From: Pseudarthrobacter sulfonivorans
GTDB taxonomy: Bacteria; Actinomycetota; Actinomycetes; Actinomycetales; Micrococcaceae
DNA: 64,000 nucleotides
Direction: 5' to 3'
Assembly (NCBI RefSeq): GCF_014712225.1
Contig: NZ_JACXBW010000011.1
Location: 1 to 64,000 of the forward strand
Positions 15,801 to 24,404 of this stretch are shown one piece after another; the stretch's first letter is position 1; every line of letters begins with the position of its first letter. Position numbers and translations under genes: made by a program. The notes under the pieces are model-generated. The model did no database searches and was not told the origin of the DNA. It saw only the letters and a list, made by a program, of their open reading frames with translations.

Positions 15801-16742
15801 CTAGATCAGGCCGTTGCGTTCCAGGATGACCTTGACGGCCGCGGTCTCGTCCTCGTCCAGGGACAGCATGGGGGCGCTCATGACGTTGGTCTTGATGACG
15901 CCCATGAGCTGCAGGGCGGTCTTGAAGGCGCCCAAGCCCGCGGCGTTGCCGGACATGCGGCCGGTCTTGGGGGTGTAGACGATCTCGAAGACATCGGCCA
16001 GGCGGTCCTGCTCGGCTGCAGCCTTGGCCCAGTCGCCGGCAACGGCGGCGTCGTAGAGGCGCTTGTAGCCGGCCGGGTCAACGTTGCCCAGGCCCGGAAC
16101 GACACCCTGGGCGCCGCCCAGGAGGGCACCGTCCACAACAACTTCGTGGCCGGTGAAGATGTCGAAGTTCGGGATGTCCTTGGCCGCCAGGAGCAGCTGG
16201 CGGAAGGAGACGTCGTCGCCGGAGGAGTCCTTGACGCCGGCAATGACGCCCTCGCGGCCCAGCTCGACCAGAAGGTCGGTGGGCAGCTTGAAGTGGGTGC
16301 GCACCGGCACGTCGTAGGCGAAGACGGGAACGTCGACGGCGGCGGCGATGGAGCGGAAGTGCGTGCCGTTCTCCTGGGCGTTGGAGATGGCGTAGTAGAG
16401 GCTGGTGGCCACGATGGAGTCGGCACCCAGCGCGATGACGCGCCTGGCTTCTTCAATGACGCGGTTGGTGGTCTGCTCTACTGCGCCCACAATCACGGGA
16501 ACCTGGCCGGCGTTCACGCCTGCCACGGTCTGCACCACGAGGTCGCGCTCCGTGTTGGTCATGTGTGTGACCTCGCCGGAGGAGCCAAGCACAAACAGGC
16601 CGCTGACGCCGCCGTCGAGCAGGTGCTTGGTGACGTTTTCCAGCGACGGCACGTCGATGGCGCCATCGACCGTGCGGGGGGTTACGACGGGCGGAATGAC
16701 GCCCTGGAAACGGGAAGCGACAGTAGTCACAGAGTTCTCCAA
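15801..16742 (-). CDS. nanA: N-acetylneuraminate lyase, DapA/NanA family
   Basis: This 313-residue class I aldolase of the DapA superfamily has the Schiff-base Lys171 (IAGVKDSSGD), Tyr143 (FAYDVPVRTH) and the carboxylate-binding GSSGE at 53-57. In this cluster it should split N-acetylneuraminate into ManNAc and pyruvate. The motifs alone do not separate NanA from DapA-like or keto-deoxy-sugar aldolases. The call rests on the neighbouring transporter, nanK and nanE, and on the similar arrangement known in Corynebacterium glutamicum. Confidence 0.85.
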   Translation of the reverse strand: MENSVTTVASRFQGVIPPVVTPRTVDGAIDVPSLENVTKHLLDGGVSGLFVLGSSGEVTHMTNTERDLVVQTVAGVNAGQVPVIVGAVEQTTNRVIEEARRVIALGADSIVATSLYYAISNAQENGTHFRSIAAAVDVPVFAYDVPVRTHFKLPTDLLVELGREGVIAGVKDSSGDDVSFRQLLLAAKDIPNFDIFTGHEVVVDGALLGGAQGVVPGLGNVDPAGYKRLYDAAVAGDWAKAAAEQDRLADVFEIVYTPKTGRMSGNAAGLGAFKTALQLMGVIKTNVMSAPMLSLDEDETAAVKVILERNGLI

Positions 16743-16778
16743 ATATTGATGGTTAGACGAAAACTTCTTGGGGGAAAT

Positions 16779-17585
16779 CTAGATGTGGAGCAGGCTCGGC
16801 GCGGCGCCCAGCAGCTTCTTGGTGTAGTCGTTGGTGGGGCTGTCGAAGACCTGCGCGGCGGTGCCCTGTTCGACGATTTTGCCGAAGTACATCACGCAGA
16901 TGCGGTCGGACACGTAGCGGACAGTCTGGATATCGTGCGAGATGAACACCATGCCGAGGTTCAGCTGGGTCTTCAGGTCCGAGAGCAGGTTCAGCACCTG
17001 GGCGCGGACGGAAACGTCCAGGGCCGACGTCGGCTCGTCCGCCACGATGATGTCCGGATCCAGCGCCAGGGCGCGGGCGATCGCCACACGCTGGCGCTGG
17101 CCGCCGGAAACCTGCGACGGCGTGACCTCGGACGCGGACTGCGGCAGGCCCACCAGGGCCAGCAGTTCCTTGACCTTGGCCGCGCGGGTGGCCGCGGTGC
17201 CGATGCCGTGGATCTGCAGGGGGTCGGTGAGGATGTCCTGGACGGTCATGCGCGGGTTCAGTGCGGTGGCCGGGTCCTGGAAGACCACGGACACGGAGCG
17301 CCCGAATTCCTTGCGCATGTGTGCGTTGCGCTTGATGGCCGGCTTGCCGTGGAACAGGACCTCGCCCGACGTCGGAGTCTGCAGTCCCACAAGTACTGAC
17401 GCGAGCGTGGACTTGCCGCAGCCGGACTCACCCACGATGCCCACGGTCTCGCCGCGGCTGATGGTGAAGTCGACGCCGTCGACCGCTTTGACGATATTGG
17501 GCCGGAAGAGTCCGCCGCCACGGGCGTGGTGGTGGACCTTCACGTCCTTCAGTTCGATGACCGGCTTACCGGTGGATTCACTCAC
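16779..17585 (-). CDS. siaI: ABC transporter ATP-binding protein, OppF/DppF type (SiaI-like)
   Basis: This 268-residue ATPase has the Walker A motif GESGCGKST (52-60), signature [15 protein letters not shown] and Walker B IIVADEPTSALD. The C-terminal part is typical of the Opp/Dpp family, with the conserved GxIVExG-like FGKIVEQGTA. It overlaps the stop of the fused permease-ATPase gene by 4 nt (ATGA). With the second ATPase domain in that fused protein it would form the heterodimeric motor of the sialic acid importer. The substrate is assigned from context and from the C. glutamicum SiaEFGI system. Confidence 0.85.
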   Translation of the reverse strand: MSESTGKPVIELKDVKVHHHARGGGLFRPNIVKAVDGVDFTISRGETVGIVGESGCGKSTLASVLVGLQTPTSGEVLFHGKPAIKRNAHMRKEFGRSVSVVFQDPATALNPRMTVQDILTDPLQIHGIGTAATRAAKVKELLALVGLPQSASEVTPSQVSGGQRQRVAIARALALDPDIIVADEPTSALDVSVRAQVLNLLSDLKTQLNLGMVFISHDIQTVRYVSDRICVMYFGKIVEQGTAAQVFDSPTNDYTKKLLGAAPSLLHI

Positions 17586-19717
17586 TTTGCGTCCTCCTTC
17601 AGGTGGCTCGCCCAGAAGTGGTCTGCATTCTCGGCTCCGGCGGAGGAAACCGAGGTCAGGACCAGCTGCTGGTTGGGGTCGGCGTCGGACCGCAGCGACC
17701 GTGCCGCGAAGCGGTCACCCGGCGCGAAGTCCCGCGGGGACGGGACGGTGCCGGGGATCTGGTGCAGGCGGACGGCGTCGGCCTCGATGGAGAGGACTGC
17801 GCCGAGCAGGCCGCGGGTGTACTCGTGCTTGGGGTTCTGCAGCAGCTCCGAAGCCTGTGCGGATTCCACCACCTGGCCGGCGTACATGACCGTGATGCGG
17901 TGGGCAAGGGAGGCAACCAGGGCGAGGTCGTGGCTGACGAACACCATGGCGAAGCCGAGCTGTTCACGCAGTTCGTTGAGCAGGTCCACAACCTGCTTCT
18001 GGACGGTGACGTCCAGGGCGGTGGTGGGCTCATCGGCAACCACGATCTTCGGCGAGCGCGACAGGGCCATGGCGATCAGGACGCGCTGGCGCTGGCCGCC
18101 GGAGAGCTCGTGCGGGTAGCTGGCGAGCGTCCGGACGGGATCGAGCTTGACCAGTTCCAGCAGCTCGGCCGGGGTCTTCCGGCCGCCGCGCCTGGTCAGC
18201 TGCGCCATCTGGTCCTTGATCTTCATGGACGGGTTCAGTGAGCTCAGGGCGTCCTGGTAGACCATGGCGATCTGTTCGCCGCGCAGGCCTTGGTAGGCCT
18301 TGACGCTGCTGTGCTTGGTGGCCGGATCGAGCAGTTCCTTGCCGTCGAACCTGATGGACCCGGTGACCACAGCGGTCTTGGGCAGCAGGCCCATGACCGC
18401 GAGGGACGTGATGGACTTGCCGCAGCCGGATTCGCCCACGAGGCCCATGGTTTCGCCTTCGCGGACGGTGAAGGAGACGTTGTCCACGATCGCGGTGTCG
18501 CCGAAGCGGCCGGGGAAGCGGATGGACAGGTTCCTGACCTCCAGGACGTTGCGCGCATCCGCCGGAACCTGGGGGAGGCGGTCCGTGCGCTGGGCCTCGA
18601 TGGCAGCGAGCAGTTCCAGTTCCCTGTCCAGCAGCAGGTGCGGGTTGGCCGCGGCCAGCTTCGGATCGGAGAGGATGGCGGCCTCGTTGTAGTGCTCTTC
18701 GGTGAGGACGTCACCGAAGGCGGCGCGGACGCCGTCGAGCTCGTGCGCCTCCACCACCGAAGGCTGGGCCACGGACGTGGCGATCTCGGTATCCACTGCG
18801 GCACCTACCGCTGCGCCGGCAACAACCGCCGACGCGCCGTCGTCGTCCTTGACAACAACTGGCTTGCGCAGCTTCGGGTTCACCATGGCGTCGGTGAGGC
18901 CCTCGGCGAGGATGTTCAGGGACAGTACGGTGAGCAGGATGGTCAGGCCGGCAAAGGTGGTGGCCCACCAGCCGCCTGACAGGACCAGGTTGCGGCCGTA
19001 GGAGATCACGTTGCCCCACGACGGTGCGGGGTCCTGGACGCCGGCGCCGAGGAAGGACAGCGAGGCTTCGAGGATGATGGCGTCGGCCACCATCACCGTG
19101 GCGAACACCAGCACGGGGGCGGCGGTGTTGCGGACGATGTGCTTGAGCAGGATGTAGAAACGGCCGGCACCGATCACTCGCTCGGCACGGACGTAGTCCT
19201 CGCCGTACTGGGAGAGCACGTTGGCGCGGACCACGCGGGCAAGCTGCGGGGTGTAGATGATGGCGATCGCGATGATGATCGTGGGGACCGTGTTGCCGAA
19301 CGCTGCCAGCAGCACTGCGGCCAGGGCGATGCCCGGGAATGCCATCAGGATGTCCATCAGGCGCATGATCAGTTCGTTCACGGCCTTGCTGGACGTGGCG
19401 GCGAAGGAACCCAGCAGGGCGCCTGCCAGGATGGCCAGGAGGACGGCGCCGAGGCCGATCATCAGCGAGGACTGCGCGCCGAAGAGGATGCGGGAGAAGA
19501 TGTCGCGGCCCAGGCGGTCGGTGCCGAAGAAGTGCTCGGCGCCGGGCGGGGTGGCCGGGATGAAGGTCTCTAAGGGATCATGCGGAGCGATGACCGGCGC
19601 GAAGACGGCGGCCAGCACGATGATGATGAGGAAGAGGAGGGCGATGCGGGAGCCCCAGGGGAGGGCTTTGAAACGGATGCCCGGGGCACTCAGCCGTTCA
19701 GCAAGCTTGCTGCGCAT
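17582..19717 (-). CDS. siaG: Fused ABC permease and ATPase, DppC-DppD type (SiaG-like)
   Basis: This 711-residue protein joins a DppC-type membrane domain to a DppD-type ATPase. Residues ~25-290 carry about six membrane segments and the EAA loop near [19 protein letters not shown]. After a linker of ~90 residues comes the ATPase, with [23 protein letters not shown] and [11 protein letters not shown]. Such a permease-ATPase fusion is known for the sialic acid importer of Corynebacterium glutamicum, which supports the assignment. It overlaps the next gene by 4 nt and starts 3 nt after the first permease stop, so the operon is tight. Confidence 0.87.
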   Translation of the reverse strand: MRSKLAERLSAPGIRFKALPWGSRIALLFLIIIVLAAVFAPVIAPHDPLETFIPATPPGAEHFFGTDRLGRDIFSRILFGAQSSLMIGLGAVLLAILAGALLGSFAATSSKAVNELIMRLMDILMAFPGIALAAVLLAAFGNTVPTIIIAIAIIYTPQLARVVRANVLSQYGEDYVRAERVIGAGRFYILLKHIVRNTAAPVLVFATVMVADAIILEASLSFLGAGVQDPAPSWGNVISYGRNLVLSGGWWATTFAGLTILLTVLSLNILAEGLTDAMVNPKLRKPVVVKDDDGASAVVAGAAVGAAVDTEIATSVAQPSVVEAHELDGVRAAFGDVLTEEHYNEAAILSDPKLAAANPHLLLDRELELLAAIEAQRTDRLPQVPADARNVLEVRNLSIRFPGRFGDTAIVDNVSFTVREGETMGLVGESGCGKSITSLAVMGLLPKTAVVTGSIRFDGKELLDPATKHSSVKAYQGLRGEQIAMVYQDALSSLNPSMKIKDQMAQLTRRGGRKTPAELLELVKLDPVRTLASYPHELSGGQRQRVLIAMALSRSPKIVVADEPTTALDVTVQKQVVDLLNELREQLGFAMVFVSHDLALVASLAHRITVMYAGQVVESAQASELLQNPKHEYTRGLLGAVLSIEADAVRLHQIPGTVPSPRDFAPGDRFAARSLRSDADPNQQLVLTSVSSAGAENADHFWASHLKEDAK

Positions 19718-19720
19718 GAG

Positions 19721-20677
19721 CTATACCGTCCTGATTCGGGGGTTGATGAGCAAGTAGAGGAGGTCCACCACGATGTTCACCAGAACGAAGGTGACGGAGA
19801 TGGTGAGCACCACGCCCTGGACCAGGTTGACGTCCAGATTGGTGATGCCGTTGAGGATCAGCTGGCCCATGCCGGGCAGGGCGAAGATCATTTCGATCAC
19901 GACGGCGCCGCCGAGCAGGTAGCCCACGCGCAGTCCCAGCACGGTCACCGGGGTGACCAGGGCGTTCCGGAGGACGTTTTTGGAGACCACTTCGCGGTAG
20001 GGGACACCGTTGCCGATGGCGGTGCGGACGTAGTCGCGGTCCAGTTCCTCCACCATGGAGGTGCGGACCACCCGGATCAGCGAGGCGGACACGGGGATGC
20101 CAAGCGCGAGGGCGGGGAGTGCCATGGAGTTCAGCCAGCCGCCGAAGCCGGATTCCGGCGTCGCGATGCCGCCCGAGGGGAACATCGGGCTGGCGCCCAG
20201 GGCGAACCACTGGATCAGCAGGATGCCCAGCCAGAACGACGGCGTGGCGATCGCGGCGATCGAGAAGACGCGGACCAGCTGGTCCTGCCATTTGTCGCGG
20301 TACAGGGCGCCGAGAATGCCGAACGTCAGGGACAGGACGATGGCGATGAGGACGCCGAGGAAGGTCAGCTGCAGCGTCAGGGGGAACGCCGAGCCGATCA
20401 TGGAGGCCACCGACTTGGCCGGCGGGGTGGTGACGCCGAGGTCGAACTGCAGCAGCTTGCCGAGGAAGCTGAAGTACTGGAGGACCAGCGGATCGTTCAG
20501 GCCGTTTTCCTGGCGGTACTGCTCTTTCGCCTCTTCGCTGGCACCGTCGCCGAGGGCGGAGCTTGCCTGGTCGCCGGGAGCGGCCTGCAGGACGAGGAAG
20601 ACGAGCAGGGTGATGCCCAGGATCATCAATGGCAGTGCTGCGAGTCTGCGGCCGAGCAGACGCAATATCGTGACCAA
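19721..20677 (-). CDS. siaF: ABC transporter permease, DppB type (SiaF-like)
   Basis: This 318-residue membrane protein has an N-terminal transmembrane helix (LLGRRLAALPLMILGITLLVF, read in parts), a periplasmic/extracytoplasmic loop, and then five more helices with the EAA-like segment GVPYREVVSKNVLRNALVTPV. This is the DppB/OppB layout. It pairs with the membrane half of the fused protein to form the translocation pore. It follows the binding-protein gene after a 111-bp gap holding a strong hairpin, which probably lowers permease output relative to the binding protein. Confidence 0.87.
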   Translation of the reverse strand: MVTILRLLGRRLAALPLMILGITLLVFLVLQAAPGDQASSALGDGASEEAKEQYRQENGLNDPLVLQYFSFLGKLLQFDLGVTTPPAKSVASMIGSAFPLTLQLTFLGVLIAIVLSLTFGILGALYRDKWQDQLVRVFSIAAIATPSFWLGILLIQWFALGASPMFPSGGIATPESGFGGWLNSMALPALALGIPVSASLIRVVRTSMVEELDRDYVRTAIGNGVPYREVVSKNVLRNALVTPVTVLGLRVGYLLGGAVVIEMIFALPGMGQLILNGITNLDVNLVQGVVLTISVTFVLVNIVVDLLYLLINPRIRTV

Positions 20678-20714
20678 TTTGTTCTCCGGTTTGTTTGGGG
20701 TGCTGCAGTCTCAA

Positions 20715-20776
20715 GTTGTGAGGCCTGCCCTGCGTGCCCTCGGGGGGATGTCAGGGTGCAGGGCAGGCCTCACAAC
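20715..20776 (-). other. Intercistronic stem-loop after the binding-protein gene
   Basis: Perfect 19-bp arms (20715-20733 and 20758-20776) enclose a 24-nt loop, 13 bp after the binding-protein stop. No T-run follows, so a stability or partial-termination element is more likely than a full terminator. Such elements are common between a solute-binding protein gene and its permease genes. Confidence 0.75.
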
Positions 20777-20788
20777 GCACGGGGCTGC

Positions 20789-22411
20789 TTAGGAGGTGCG
20801 TCCGACGTCGATGAAGGACATGCCGGTGGTGGGCAGCGGCTTGAAGCCGTTGAGCTTCTTGTCGTCCCAGGCGGAGGGCAGCTGGCGGTGGAAGATCGGG
20901 TAGAGCGGGAGTTCCTCGGAGACGAGGTCCACGATTTCGCCGGTGATCTTCTTGGCGTCTTCCTTGGCAGCCTGGGAGCCCTTGTTCATGAGCTCCTGCA
21001 GCTTGGCGCGCTCCGGGGCGGTCCAGTAGGCGCGCTTTTCCATCCAGGTGGCACCCGAGTAGAACCAGCTCAGGAGCAGGTCAGCGTCGTTGCCGAAGAC
21101 TGACGGGTCGCCGGGGGCAGCAACCACGGAGTAGTCGCCGGCGCCGACGCGGTCCGTGTAGAGGGCGCCGGACTGGATGCTCTTCACGGTGACCTTCACG
21201 CCCGGAAGCTTGTTCCAGGATTCGAGGATCAGCGGTGCAACGTCCTTGACCCAGGCGGTGTCCGTGGTGAGCAGTTCGAACTCGAGGCTGGTGACGCCGG
21301 CTTCCTTGAGCAGGTCTTCAGCCTTCTTGGCGTCGTAGCCGTAGACATTCTTGGCCTTGACGTAGTCCGGGTGGCCTTCCTGGAAGTAGGAGGTGGCGGG
21401 TTTGGCGTTGCCGAACAGGGCCTTCTTGATGATGGCGTCCTTGTCCAGGCCGAAGTGCAGGGCCTGGCGCACCAGCTTGTTGTTGAACGGGGCCTTGTTG
21501 CAGTTGAACATCAGGAACATCAGTCCGAAGGACTGCACTGATTCAACCTTGACCTTGGACTTGAGGCCGTCGATGTCCAGGTAGGGGACGTCCTCGATGG
21601 CCTGCACACGGCCGGACTGGACGGCGGTGACCCGGGCTGCCGCGTCGGAGAGCAGGAGCCAGGTCATGCCCTTGGCCAGTGCCGGCTTGGGGCCGTTGTA
21701 ATCGGCGAAGGCTTCGAAGACGATCTTGTCGTCCTTGACGGCGGAGATCAGCTTGTACGGGCCGGTGCCGACCGGTGCGGCGTCGAACGCCTTGAGGTCC
21801 GTGGCCAAGGCCTTGGGGACGACCTTGACCACGGAGATGCGGGGGCCGAAGCCGGGGAACGCGTACTTCAGGGTGAACTCGACCGTCTTGGCGTCGACGG
21901 GCTTCACATCCTGAATGAACGGGATGAACTGCGAGAACAGCGACTTGTTGGCCGGGTCCATGACGCGGGTGAAGGAGAAGGCCACGTCCTCGGTGGTGAC
22001 GGGGGAGCCGTTGTGGAACTTGGCACCGTCCCGGATGGTCACCTGGTAGGTGGTGTCGTTGACCTTCTTGGGGTCGGCTGCGGCGAGGGCGTTGTACGGT
22101 TCGCGGGTGGCCGGGTGCAGTTCGATAAGGCCTTCGAAGATGTGCAGGTTGGCGGCCATCGGGGTGGCCCCGGAGGAGCTCAGCGGGTCAAAGCCGGTGG
22201 AGAGGGCGTAGGAGATGCCCGCTTCGATGGTGAGGTCCTTGTTCACTGCTGCCGCGCTCGCGGAGCCGCCGGTGGTGGTCGGGGCCGGGCTGCCACAGGC
22301 GGCGAGGGTGGTGGTGAAGGCTGCAGCGGCGCCCATGGCACCGGTCAGCTTGAGGAAGTTCCGGCGGCTGGCGTCATTGACCAGCGGCAGGTTTTTGAAA
22401 GTGTCGTTCAT
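20789..22411 (-). CDS. siaE: ABC transporter solute-binding protein, family 5, Tat lipoprotein (SiaE-like)
   Basis: This 540-residue extracytoplasmic binding protein is of the peptide/nickel (SBP_bac_5) family. The N-terminus has a twin-arginine motif (Arg16-Arg17, SRRNFLK), a hydrophobic stretch and a lipobox ending at Cys39 (TLAACG), so it is probably a Tat-exported lipoprotein. Family features such as [21 protein letters not shown] and [24 protein letters not shown] are seen. It heads the transporter operon, next to sialidase and nan genes, so sialic acid or a small sialoside is the likely ligand. The family itself more often binds peptides. Confidence 0.85.
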   Translation of the reverse strand: MNDTFKNLPLVNDASRRNFLKLTGAMGAAAAFTTTLAACGSPAPTTTGGSASAAAVNKDLTIEAGISYALSTGFDPLSSSGATPMAANLHIFEGLIELHPATREPYNALAAADPKKVNDTTYQVTIRDGAKFHNGSPVTTEDVAFSFTRVMDPANKSLFSQFIPFIQDVKPVDAKTVEFTLKYAFPGFGPRISVVKVVPKALATDLKAFDAAPVGTGPYKLISAVKDDKIVFEAFADYNGPKPALAKGMTWLLLSDAAARVTAVQSGRVQAIEDVPYLDIDGLKSKVKVESVQSFGLMFLMFNCNKAPFNNKLVRQALHFGLDKDAIIKKALFGNAKPATSYFQEGHPDYVKAKNVYGYDAKKAEDLLKEAGVTSLEFELLTTDTAWVKDVAPLILESWNKLPGVKVTVKSIQSGALYTDRVGAGDYSVVAAPGDPSVFGNDADLLLSWFYSGATWMEKRAYWTAPERAKLQELMNKGSQAAKEDAKKITGEIVDLVSEELPLYPIFHRQLPSAWDDKKLNGFKPLPTTGMSFIDVGRTS

Positions 22412-22444
22412 GAGGGCCTCGCCATTCCAGAAGGTTTATCGGAT

Positions 22445-22499
22445 GTAGGACGTCCGAGCTCGTAGGATGACTGTAAGTCGGATCACAGCCTCCCGTCAA
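22445..22499 (-). promoter_or_regulatory. Candidate promoter, CRP/GlxR site and NanR sites of the sialic acid operon
   Basis: Read on the minus strand, TTGACG (22499-22494) could be a -35 with a weak TACAGT -10. TGTGA-N6-TTACA (22487-22472) is one base off the CRP/GlxR consensus TGTGA-N6-TCACA. On the plus strand GTAGGAC (22445-22451) and GTAGGAT (22462-22468) match a heptamer upstream of the NanR-like gene. The exact promoter is uncertain, because the CRP-like site overlaps the proposed -10. A downstream GATAAA (22441-22436) is another -10 candidate. Confidence 0.4.
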
Positions 22500-22522
22500 G
22501 CGCGAATTTCCGCCTCCCCCCG

Positions 22523-22602
22523 GACGCTCTCTCACTTGATGCGGGTTTTTCCCCAACGCTCTCCCACTTAACGCAGGTTCCGGGCCAACGCTCTCTCACT
22601 CG
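22523..22602. repeat. Intergenic 32-bp-period repeat cluster, copy 2
   Basis: Three direct copies of the ACGCTCTCTCACTT repeat start at 22523, 22555 and 22587, exactly 32 bp apart. The spacers after the ~20-bp core differ, and the middle copy has one change (ctcccactt). The third copy supplies the stop codon of the sialidase gene (TGA within gagTGAgag on the minus strand). The cluster lies between the sialidase 3' end and the transporter promoter. Confidence 0.88.
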
Positions 22603-24344
22603 GACGCGCTGACGCTGCCGGTGCGGGTGTCGAACCGGAAAGCACGACGGCGGCGCACGCCAGTGGTGCCGCGCCCGGCTGTCACTTCGAACACGACCTC
22701 CGCGCGGCCGCGTGCCACGTCCGTCTCCGTAACGGTGTAGCCGGGGGTGAAGTAGAGGACTTCCTCGCCGGGGCCGAGGTCCGCGGCAGGGAAGGCCTCT
22801 GAGCCGGGGCCGGCCAGCCGGACGCCGGTTACCGGCAGGTCCCCGTCGTTGCGCGCCCGGCCGGTGAAGGCAAGGATGTCCCCAGCCTTGTAGCCCGGAA
22901 TGATGGGGCCGTAGTTCAGGTCCTGGGCCTCGCGGGTCCCGATCACCTGCGCCGCTTCGGGTGTGTAGCCCTGGCCGATTTCCTTCCAGGTATGGACGCC
23001 CCATTCTTCACTGGCGGCGGGCATCACGTGGAACTCGCCCGCGTTCTGCCAGACGGACGGCCGGCCGGGGGTGATGGAGCGGAGCTCCATGTCGAAGACC
23101 AGGCCGGCGTTGCCGTCAGGGCCGGGCACGGAGGCGTCAGGCTCCGGCGGGAGCTCGCCGGCGGGTTCCGCGGAAACCCCGTTGTCGTCGTCCGTGCCGG
23201 CGTGCGTGCTGAGTTGCGCGGTGAGCTGCCCCGCCGGAACGGCAACGAACACAATCTCGCGGTACCCCTGCCGCTCGTACAGGACGCCGATGTTGCCGTC
23301 CGGCAGACGCGCGGCCGTGGAGTACGCGGAACTGCCGGGGCACAGCACCAGCTTGGCCGGCCAGCTGCGTCCGTCGTCCGTTGACAGGCTGAGGACGGTG
23401 TTCCGCCGCAGAGCCGTGTCGTGGTTGTTCGTGGCCAGCAGCCACGATCCGGTGGCACCCCCGGCGAGGGAGGTCACCGAAGGCAGGCCATCGAAGCGGA
23501 CCAGCGATCCGTTGTCGCCCGGGTCCGGGAGGTCCTCAATGGGAACCAGGGCACTCCAGGTGGCGCCGCCGTCGTCGGACGTTGCGGCGAGGCGGTGCGG
23601 CGTCCCGCGGCTGTGCAGCAGAAGCCGGCCGTCCTGGAGCGCTGCCACCTTGTTTTCGTTGGGGCTGAACCCGTGCGTGCGGGCGCCGATCAGGTCCCCG
23701 AGCGTCCAGCTTTCGCCGTGGTCATCGCTGAACGCGGACGCCGCCATGATCCCGTCGCCGGCCAGGACCACAAACTGCTGCACCAGCCGGCCGCGGAACG
23801 GTCCGGTGTGGATCTGGATGCCCTGGCCTGCCGCGGCGAAGATTCCGGTGATGGCGGGCTCGCCGGGGCGGACGGGCGGCCGGAGCTTGAGTTGGGCGGT
23901 GAGCCTGCGGTGCTGCCATGTCAGTCCGTCGTCGTCGGAAAAACTCAGATCGCAGTGCTGGACCTGGTCATCCGGCGCCATCCCGGCCGCCGCCTCGAAG
24001 AAGCCCGCGTGCGTTCCGGCGGCGTGGAACATAAATATGCGGCCGGTGTCCACGTCCACCAGGAGGCTTGGATCGCCGTAGCCGTTGAGCCCGACGCCGG
24101 TCCGCACCACCTGCTGGGATCCCCACGTCCGGCCGTTGTCCGTGCTGCGCCGCAGCAGAAGGTCGATCGGATTGGGCAGGTCGTCGAGGTTGGGGCGCCC
24201 GTCGTAGGCCGCCAGCAGGGTGCCCTGCCGCGAGACGGCGAGGGCGGGAATCCTGTATTGGCGGTACCCGCCGGCTCCCCGGACGGCGAGGACGTGTTCG
24301 ACGTCGGGGGTGGCAGCCGTTATCGGCAGGACATGGGATGTCAT
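22596..24344 (-). CDS. nanH: Sialidase (neuraminidase, GH33-like)
   Basis: This 582-residue six-bladed beta-propeller sialidase has an N-terminal RIP motif (Arg31-Ile-Pro33) and five Asp boxes (STDNGRTW, SDDDGLTW, SDDHGESW, SDDGGATW, STDDGRSW). Glu in SPNENKVA, later Args and the Tyr-Glu of VLYERQG fit the active site. A C-terminal beta-rich domain of ~120 residues resembles the Ig-like module of actinobacterial sialidases. No signal peptide is visible at the ATG at 24344 (MTSHVLPIT), which is odd for an enzyme that acts on outside glycans. The reading frame is open far upstream but is antisense to the kinase gene there. Confidence 0.88.
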   Translation of the reverse strand: MTSHVLPITAATPDVEHVLAVRGAGGYRQYRIPALAVSRQGTLLAAYDGRPNLDDLPNPIDLLLRRSTDNGRTWGSQQVVRTGVGLNGYGDPSLLVDVDTGRIFMFHAAGTHAGFFEAAAGMAPDDQVQHCDLSFSDDDGLTWQHRRLTAQLKLRPPVRPGEPAITGIFAAAGQGIQIHTGPFRGRLVQQFVVLAGDGIMAASAFSDDHGESWTLGDLIGARTHGFSPNENKVAALQDGRLLLHSRGTPHRLAATSDDGGATWSALVPIEDLPDPGDNGSLVRFDGLPSVTSLAGGATGSWLLATNNHDTALRRNTVLSLSTDDGRSWPAKLVLCPGSSAYSTAARLPDGNIGVLYERQGYREIVFVAVPAGQLTAQLSTHAGTDDDNGVSAEPAGELPPEPDASVPGPDGNAGLVFDMELRSITPGRPSVWQNAGEFHVMPAASEEWGVHTWKEIGQGYTPEAAQVIGTREAQDLNYGPIIPGYKAGDILAFTGRARNDGDLPVTGVRLAGPGSEAFPAADLGPGEEVLYFTPGYTVTETDVARGRAEVVFEVTAGRGTTGVRRRRAFRFDTRTGSVSASE

Positions 24345-24404
24345 ATATCCATGGTAGGCGATGGGTAATAAACCTGCGTGCCGGGGCCGCTTCTCTGGCA
24401 GAGT

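Noticed and set aside
15738..17399. A 553-codon plus-strand frame across nanA and the ATPase gene
   Set aside because: It is the antisense shadow of two well-supported genes and has the composition of a non-coding frame.
22523..22602. CRISPR-like array (regular 32-bp period)
   Set aside because: Repeats are only ~20 bp, spacers ~12 bp, clusters have three or four copies in both orientations, and no cas genes are present.
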